Made by a program: the position numbers and the translations under genes
Notes under the pieces: model-generated
Seen by the model: only the letters and a program-made list of their open reading frames with translations
Told to the model about the DNA's origin: nothing
Database searches by the model: none
Shown here: piece after piece, positions 45,266 to 48,787 of the stretch
Layout of the letters: each line of letters opens with the position of its first letter
How positions within the stretch are numbered: the stretch's first letter is position 1
Origin: Bacillus sp. MM2020_1
GTDB lineage: Bacteria > Bacillota > Bacilli > Bacillales > Cytobacillaceae
Assembly: GCA_011250595.1 (NCBI GenBank)
Contig: JAANMP010000035.1
Span: 1 to 48,787 of the forward strand
DNA: 48,787 nt
Direction: 5' to 3'

Positions 45266-45296
45266 AAACTGTCCCCTCGGCAGGAAGGAACAGTTC
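45266..45296 (-). terminator. Terminator after the repeat-protein gene
   Basis: On the minus strand AACTGTTCC pairs with GGGACAGTT (one G-T), followed by TTGTTTTCC. Confidence 0.7.
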
Positions 45297-45322
45297 GTCT
45301 CTAATATATAAGATCCTGGTTG

Positions 45323-45793
45323 TTATTTCTTTTCTTTACGTTGTGTGGGTTTAGTTGGTGGTTTTTGCCCACCTTGCTGGAAGCCGCCCATGCCTTGTGG
45401 GAATCCTGATTGCTGTCCGCCTGTCATTTGTGGAAACCCACCCATGCCTTGCGGGAATCCCGATTGCTGTCCGCCCATCATTTGCGGGAATCCACCCGTG
45501 CCTTGCGGAAATCCTGATTGCTGTCCGCCCATCATTTGCGGAAACCCGCCCATGCCTTGTGGGAATCCTGATTGCTGTCCGCCCATCATTTGCGGGTAGC
45601 CGTGGTATGGGTACCCATGTTGCTGATGACCGCCCATCATATGTGGATAGCCTGGTTGTTGGTATCCCCCCATTTGCGGGTAGCCTGGTTGTTGGTATCC
45701 TCCCATTTGCGGGTAGCCTGGTTGCTGAAATCCTCCCATTTGTGGGTAACCAGGTTGTCCCGGAAATCCTCCAAAGAATTGTCTTTTTTCCAT
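45323..45793 (-). CDS. Gly/Gln/Pro/Met-rich tandem-repeat protein, unrecognised
   Basis: 156 residues made almost wholly of repeats. Residues 13-57 hold four units of 11-12 residues (QPGYPQMGGYQ), and 71-140 hold four units of 16-18 residues (GGQQSGFPQGMGGFPQMM); the tail is basic (KPPTKPTQRKEKK). The N-terminus is MEKRQFFGG, with no signal or membrane segment. Low-complexity Gly/Tyr/Gln sequence of this type occurs in spore coat and other self-assembling surface proteins; a coat role is a guess. An antisense frame on the plus strand is open because of the repeats and is not credible. AGGAGG lies before the ATG. Confidence 0.8.
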   Translation of the reverse strand: MEKRQFFGGFPGQPGYPQMGGFQQPGYPQMGGYQQPGYPQMGGYQQPGYPHMMGGHQQHGYPYHGYPQMMGGQQSGFPQGMGGFPQMMGGQQSGFPQGTGGFPQMMGGQQSGFPQGMGGFPQMTGGQQSGFPQGMGGFQQGGQKPPTKPTQRKEKK

Positions 45794-45892
45794 TTAATTC
45801 GCCTCCTAAATAGTCTCCATGCTAGTGTATGTCCACTTTTAGGATTCGTTTAGATTCCTACCTATATAGGAAATATATTCTTGGCAATTCAA

Positions 45893-46435
45893 TTAATCTT
45901 GTGCTTTCTGTTGACCTGGCTTTTTATTTTTGGAGATATCACCACAGGCAATCCGTTTGCCAGAGTCCCCTGCTGGTTGTGTCATGCCATCATCTTTTCC
46001 TTCGTCAATCACAATCGACGTTCCTGCTTTTGTAAACAAAGAGGTTTTTCCACTTTTTAAGGTGACATTCGGTGCGATTAAATCTATCTTAACAGACCCA
46101 TCATCCTCGACGATTAAATTTGGCAAATCGCCGGCATGGGCACCTTTTGGATGAAGAAGTCCATGTTCCTTATTCTCAGGGTTAAAATGGTTGCCTGCTG
46201 ATTTAAAATCTGGGGCCTTACATTTTCCGCCATCATGAATATGAAGTGCATGCTCCCCTGCAGGGAGGCCTTTTAAATCACCGGTTAGCTTCACGCCCTT
46301 AGCTTGCTCAGCCACCTTTACTTTACCGAGCGAATCTCCCACGCTATTAAACATTTCCACATCCACTTTTTTGATTTCTTCTTCCATACAACCTGCCAGA
46401 AGGAGCAGTGGAATCATTAACCAGCTTTTCTTCAT
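45893..46435 (-). CDS. Superoxide-dismutase-like lipoprotein (Cu/Zn family, YojM-like)
   Basis: 180 residues with lipobox LAGC (cysteine 16). The Cu/Zn SOD fold is shown by HIHD (H65, H67), GNHFNP (H83), H91, HAGDLPN (H100, D103) and the disulfide cysteines C72 and C164. The position of the fourth copper histidine, normally in SIVVHxxxDD, is D144 here ([11 protein letters not shown]). Copper binding may therefore be impaired, as in B. subtilis YojM, which also lacks copper ligands. Zinc binding seems intact. Located outside the membrane. Confidence 0.85.
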   Translation of the reverse strand: MKKSWLMIPLLLLAGCMEEEIKKVDVEMFNSVGDSLGKVKVAEQAKGVKLTGDLKGLPAGEHALHIHDGGKCKAPDFKSAGNHFNPENKEHGLLHPKGAHAGDLPNLIVEDDGSVKIDLIAPNVTLKSGKTSLFTKAGTSIVIDEGKDDGMTQPAGDSGKRIACGDISKNKKPGQQKAQD

Positions 46436-46512
46436 ATGTATACCCCCACACTAGACAATTTGCGCTTAGTATGGACATTTAGCACTTCCTTTATCCTCTC
46501 TAAACATAAAGA

Positions 46513-46543
46513 AAAGGAACAGTTGGATGTTAACTGTTCCTTT
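46513..46543 (-). terminator. Terminator overlapping the end of the 69-residue gene
   Basis: AAAGGAACAGTT (46513-46524) pairs with AACTGTTCCTTT (46532-46543) around GGATGTT; the minus strand continues TTCTTTATG. Its 5' arm contains the last codons of the gene at 46530. Confidence 0.8.
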
Positions 46544-46739
46544 GGGGTGGCTGCTGATTTTTCAATTGTTCTTCTAATTGTTTTGCTTTCTGGGCCTCTC
46601 GTTTAGAGACGACAATGATTAATCTCATCGTTAGTAAGGCTCCAATTAAAAAAATCACAAAAGTAATCGCAGCAGGAATATATTCTGATTTATCTTCTGG
46701 AAAGTATAAAAACAAAGAAAGTACCAAGGATTGAAACAT
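46530..46739 (-). CDS. Small single-pass membrane protein (69 residues)
   Basis: The product has a hydrophobic N-terminal stretch (SLVLSLFLYF), a clear transmembrane helix (residues 23-45, AAITFVIFLIGALLTMRLIIVV) and a charged helical tail ending QQPPQRNS. GGGAG lies seven bases before the ATG. I do not recognise the family. A terminator is built into its last codons. Confidence 0.7.
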   Translation of the reverse strand: MFQSLVLSLFLYFPEDKSEYIPAAITFVIFLIGALLTMRLIIVVSKREAQKAKQLEEQLKNQQPPQRNS

Positions 46740-46834
46740 TTTTCTTCTCCCTTTCTATCAAGGAAATGCTCTAATAGTTAATTATAGCAACAATAAATGT
46801 TTCGTTCCAGTTTATGAATTCGAGAATTATAGCT

Positions 46835-47575
46835 TTATTTTAAAACCTTAATATCTTTAATGGTAATATCTTTTTCAGGTTTATCTTGGGCACCAACTGA
46901 TGTACTGGCAATTTTATCAACGATATCCATGCCCTCAATCACTTGGCCAAACACTGTATGACGATGATCAAGCCATGGAGTTCCACCATTTTTATTATAA
47001 GCATCTATTATTTCTTTTGGATAGCCAGCCTTATCCATTTCTTCCTTCATTGCTGGGTCAAGTGAGCTGCTTTGAACGATAAAAAACTGACTGCCATTTG
47101 TGTTGGCTCCGGAATTGGCCATGGATAACGCTCCGCGCAGATTATACAAATTTTTTGAAAACTCATCTTCAAAAGGCTTTCCGTAAATACTTTCCCCGCC
47201 AGTTCCATTCCCACTTGGGTCACCGCCCTGAATCATGAAATCCTTAATGACTCTGTGAAAAATCAGCCCATCATAATAGCCTTCCTCACTGTGTTTTACA
47301 AAGTTTTCAACAGCTTTTGGTGCATACTCAGGGAATAATTTGATTTTAATGGTACCCATCGACGTTTCCATTTCTATCAGCTTTTCATCATTGGAAACCT
47401 CGGTTGAAAGTTGAGGATAAACACCATTTTCCACTTGTTGGTCCCCTTCCGTCTGTTCCGTTTTTGGTGTAGTAGTTTTCGGTGTGGTTTCTTCTTTCTT
47501 AGTGCTTGTCCCACAAGCAGCCAAAACTAAAACAATCGTCAATAATGTAAAAAGGATTTGCACATTCTTCCTCAT
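46835..47575 (-). CDS. Peptidyl-prolyl cis-trans isomerase lipoprotein (cyclophilin)
   Basis: 246 residues. Lipobox LAAC near residue 21, a Thr/Glu-rich linker (25-45), then a cyclophilin domain with [23 protein letters not shown], the active-site region, and [16 protein letters not shown]. It folds secreted proteins on the outer face of the membrane. It is divergent from kapB, with about 110 bases between. Confidence 0.93.
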   Translation of the reverse strand: MRKNVQILFTLLTIVLVLAACGTSTKKEETTPKTTTPKTEQTEGDQQVENGVYPQLSTEVSNDEKLIEMETSMGTIKIKLFPEYAPKAVENFVKHSEEGYYDGLIFHRVIKDFMIQGGDPSGNGTGGESIYGKPFEDEFSKNLYNLRGALSMANSGANTNGSQFFIVQSSSLDPAMKEEMDKAGYPKEIIDAYNKNGGTPWLDHRHTVFGQVIEGMDIVDKIASTSVGAQDKPEKDITIKDIKVLK

Positions 47576-47689
47576 ATATCATTCCTCCATTTTTTTACTT
47601 TAACCGAAATTATTTATTTCGCACATTGTTTTTAATTTACTATGTTTCATATTAAAATGGAAGAGGAAACGCGAAAGGGAGTGTTTGTG

Positions 47690-48070
47690 GTGTCGGAATT
47701 AAAAATCGGAGAGATTGTTACTGCTATTTATAAAACAGGAAAATATATTGGAGAAATAACGGAGGTACGACCTCAAGCCTATTTAGTAAGAGTACTTGCA
47801 GTGCTTAAACACCCGATGCAAGGAGATTTACATAGCCCGAAGAATGCAGACGTGCTTATTTTTCATGAAAGAAAAGCGCTCAGCTATCGTGAGCAAGCTA
47901 ATATTCCTTTTAAGATGGTCAAGCCTTTTGAAAGTGAAGTTCCTGACTATACGGACTCCTTAAAAGAGTCGTTAGCCAAAATGAAACAGGAACTGGCAGA
48001 GTCGCCTTCAGAATGGGCTGAAATGAGCTTTAAGGCATTAGAGTCGCTTGAAAAAGATTACAAAATATAA
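47690..48070 (+). CDS. kapB: KapB: kinase-associated protein B
   Basis: 126 residues from a GTG at 47690, eight bases after GGGAG; longer in-frame starts (ATG 47642) lack such a site and would give a non-conserved extension. The N-terminal half is a small beta-barrel (VTAIYKTGKYIGEITEVRP...YLVRVLAVLKHPMQGDLH), then a helical end. In B. subtilis kapB supports KinB phosphorelay signalling to sporulation. It is convergent with kapD, as in B. subtilis. Confidence 0.88.
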   Translation: MSELKIGEIVTAIYKTGKYIGEITEVRPQAYLVRVLAVLKHPMQGDLHSPKNADVLIFHERKALSYREQANIPFKMVKPFESEVPDYTDSLKESLAKMKQELAESPSEWAEMSFKALESLEKDYKI

Positions 48071-48077
48071 AAATAAT

Positions 48078-48110
48078 AAAGGCCAAATCAGTTTGAATGA
48101 TTTGGCCTTT
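48078..48110. terminator. Bidirectional terminator between kapB and kapD
   Basis: AAAGGCCAAATCA pairs with TGATTTGGCCTTT around GTTTGAA. It ends at the kapD stop codon. Confidence 0.88.
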
Positions 48111-48733
48111 TATGCGAATTCGTTTAATAACTTTGAGAAATCGATCCGGTCACCAATTGTTGTTGGTTCTGGTTTTTCTAAATAACGTTTATCCTTTTCA
48201 ACCAGCTTGAATATATTAAAGGTAGTCAACGCATCATCAAGGGCTCGGTGATGCCTGCCTGTCCCTTCTTTGCCATATTCCTGAACTGCTTTCCAGAGAC
48301 CGGTTTGATTTTGATCCCCAAAGAAGCGTTTATATTCCATGGAAAGGTCTAATTCCGCAGCCTTTAACGGAAATGGAACCCCTGCCTTTAAGCAATTATG
48401 CCGTAGCACCTTCATATCCATATTTCCCCATGTAACAATGGTTGTTTCATAATTAAGCTGATTGAATTCCTCCATTTTTTTTACAAGTTCAAAAATTGAT
48501 AACCCCTTGTCTACTTGCTGCTGAGTAATATGTAAAAAGGATTTACAGCGTTCTGTTAGTCTTGGGAATTTCAGTGGAGTCACAAAGGATGAAAACTGTT
48601 CTGTTACTTGGTCATCAACAACCGCAACAATTCCAACCTCGATTATTTCTGCATAAAAGTCCTTCATGCGAACATTACGTTCAGGCATTGTAAACTCAAA
48701 ATCGATAAACAAATATTGCCGCTTTGCTCTCAA
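48110..48733 (-). CDS. kapD: KapD: 3'-5' exonuclease-like sporulation inhibitor
   Basis: 207 residues from a TTG at 48733, eight bases after AAAGGTGG; GTG codons at 48745/48742 overlap that site. DEDDh exonuclease motifs: FIDFEFTMPE (Exo I), VTWGNMDMKVL (Exo II) and HHRALDDALTT (Exo III). In B. subtilis KapD inhibits the KinA route to sporulation. The last 40 bases of the window show its upstream region only. Confidence 0.88.
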   Translation of the reverse strand: MRAKRQYLFIDFEFTMPERNVRMKDFYAEIIEVGIVAVVDDQVTEQFSSFVTPLKFPRLTERCKSFLHITQQQVDKGLSIFELVKKMEEFNQLNYETTIVTWGNMDMKVLRHNCLKAGVPFPLKAAELDLSMEYKRFFGDQNQTGLWKAVQEYGKEGTGRHHRALDDALTTFNIFKLVEKDKRYLEKPEPTTIGDRIDFSKLLNEFA

Positions 48734-48787
48734 CCATTTCACCACCTTTACGTTTCCTTTTATTACATTATATAAAGAAACCTGTAC

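Noticed and set aside
45345..45599. Plus-strand Cys/Pro-rich repeat ORF
   Set aside because: It is the antisense of the well-supported minus-strand repeat protein and is open only because the repeats are in register.
1..48787. Prophage, transposon or integrated element
   Set aside because: No integrase, transposase, phage gene or attachment-site pair is visible; the accessory parts are small repeats only.

Overview
The window reads as the chromosome of an endospore-forming, low-GC Gram-positive rod of the Bacillaceae (Bacillus or Neobacillus type). The evidence is strong AGGAGG-type ribosome binding sites, an S-box riboswitch, Spo0E-like, KapB/KapD and YteA sporulation proteins, and a right half that keeps the Bacillus subtilis yug-region gene set (yugO, yugN, pgi, a YugJ/K-type dehydrogenase, yugI, yugE, kapB, kapD). 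I see no phage, no insertion sequence, no CRISPR array and no tRNA or rRNA gene.

Layout. 1-8004: SAM-riboswitch-controlled methionine operon metI-metC-yitJ-metH, all genes overlapping. 8028-9938: a 20-21 bp periodic repeat array, then a MarR regulator plus MFS efflux pair with a palindromic operator on its promoter. 9936-12365 (minus): 5-oxoprolinase pxpBAC. 12532-15273: a domain-reduced FAD protein, a VOC protein and a 14-TM MFS exporter. 15405-16523: a NERD-domain protein and a second array with an exact 21-bp period. 16625-18768 (minus): a peptide-receptor regulator of the NprR/PlcR type, directly followed by a 47-codon secreted pro-peptide gene, then two small genes. 18936-20999 (minus): CorA transporter with a structured leader and leader ORF, and a CDF transporter. 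21122-24523: small genes, YteA, interspersed repeats and an amino-acid permease. 24521-28338 (minus): LysE-type exporter, YkoT/YkoS-like envelope glycosylation pair, Spo0E-like phosphatase. 28579-36800: yug-type block with potassium channel, pgi, alcohol dehydrogenase, rocD-gudB and yugI. 36859-43965: PH-domain protein and AraC regulator, divergent from a sugar ABC importer with a GH65 disaccharide phosphorylase. 43996-48733: AlaX editing protein, a Gly/Gln/Pro repeat protein, an SOD-like lipoprotein, a cyclophilin lipoprotein, kapB and kapD.

The two observations most worth following are (a) the receptor/pro-peptide cassette at 17384-18768, a likely cell-cell signalling system whose peptide gene is too short for routine ORF calling, and (b) the corA leader at 19875-20051. 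That leader combines a good promoter, a 42-codon ORF with an acidic-proline DPDP stretch, a 16-bp long-range helix covering the leader ORF start, and a hairpin that hides the corA Shine-Dalgarno with the leader stop codon in its loop. Together these look like translation-coupled control of a magnesium transporter.

Gene starts were adjusted from the longest ORF to the start best placed behind a ribosome binding site. Functional names rest on recognised motifs and synteny only; no database search was run.
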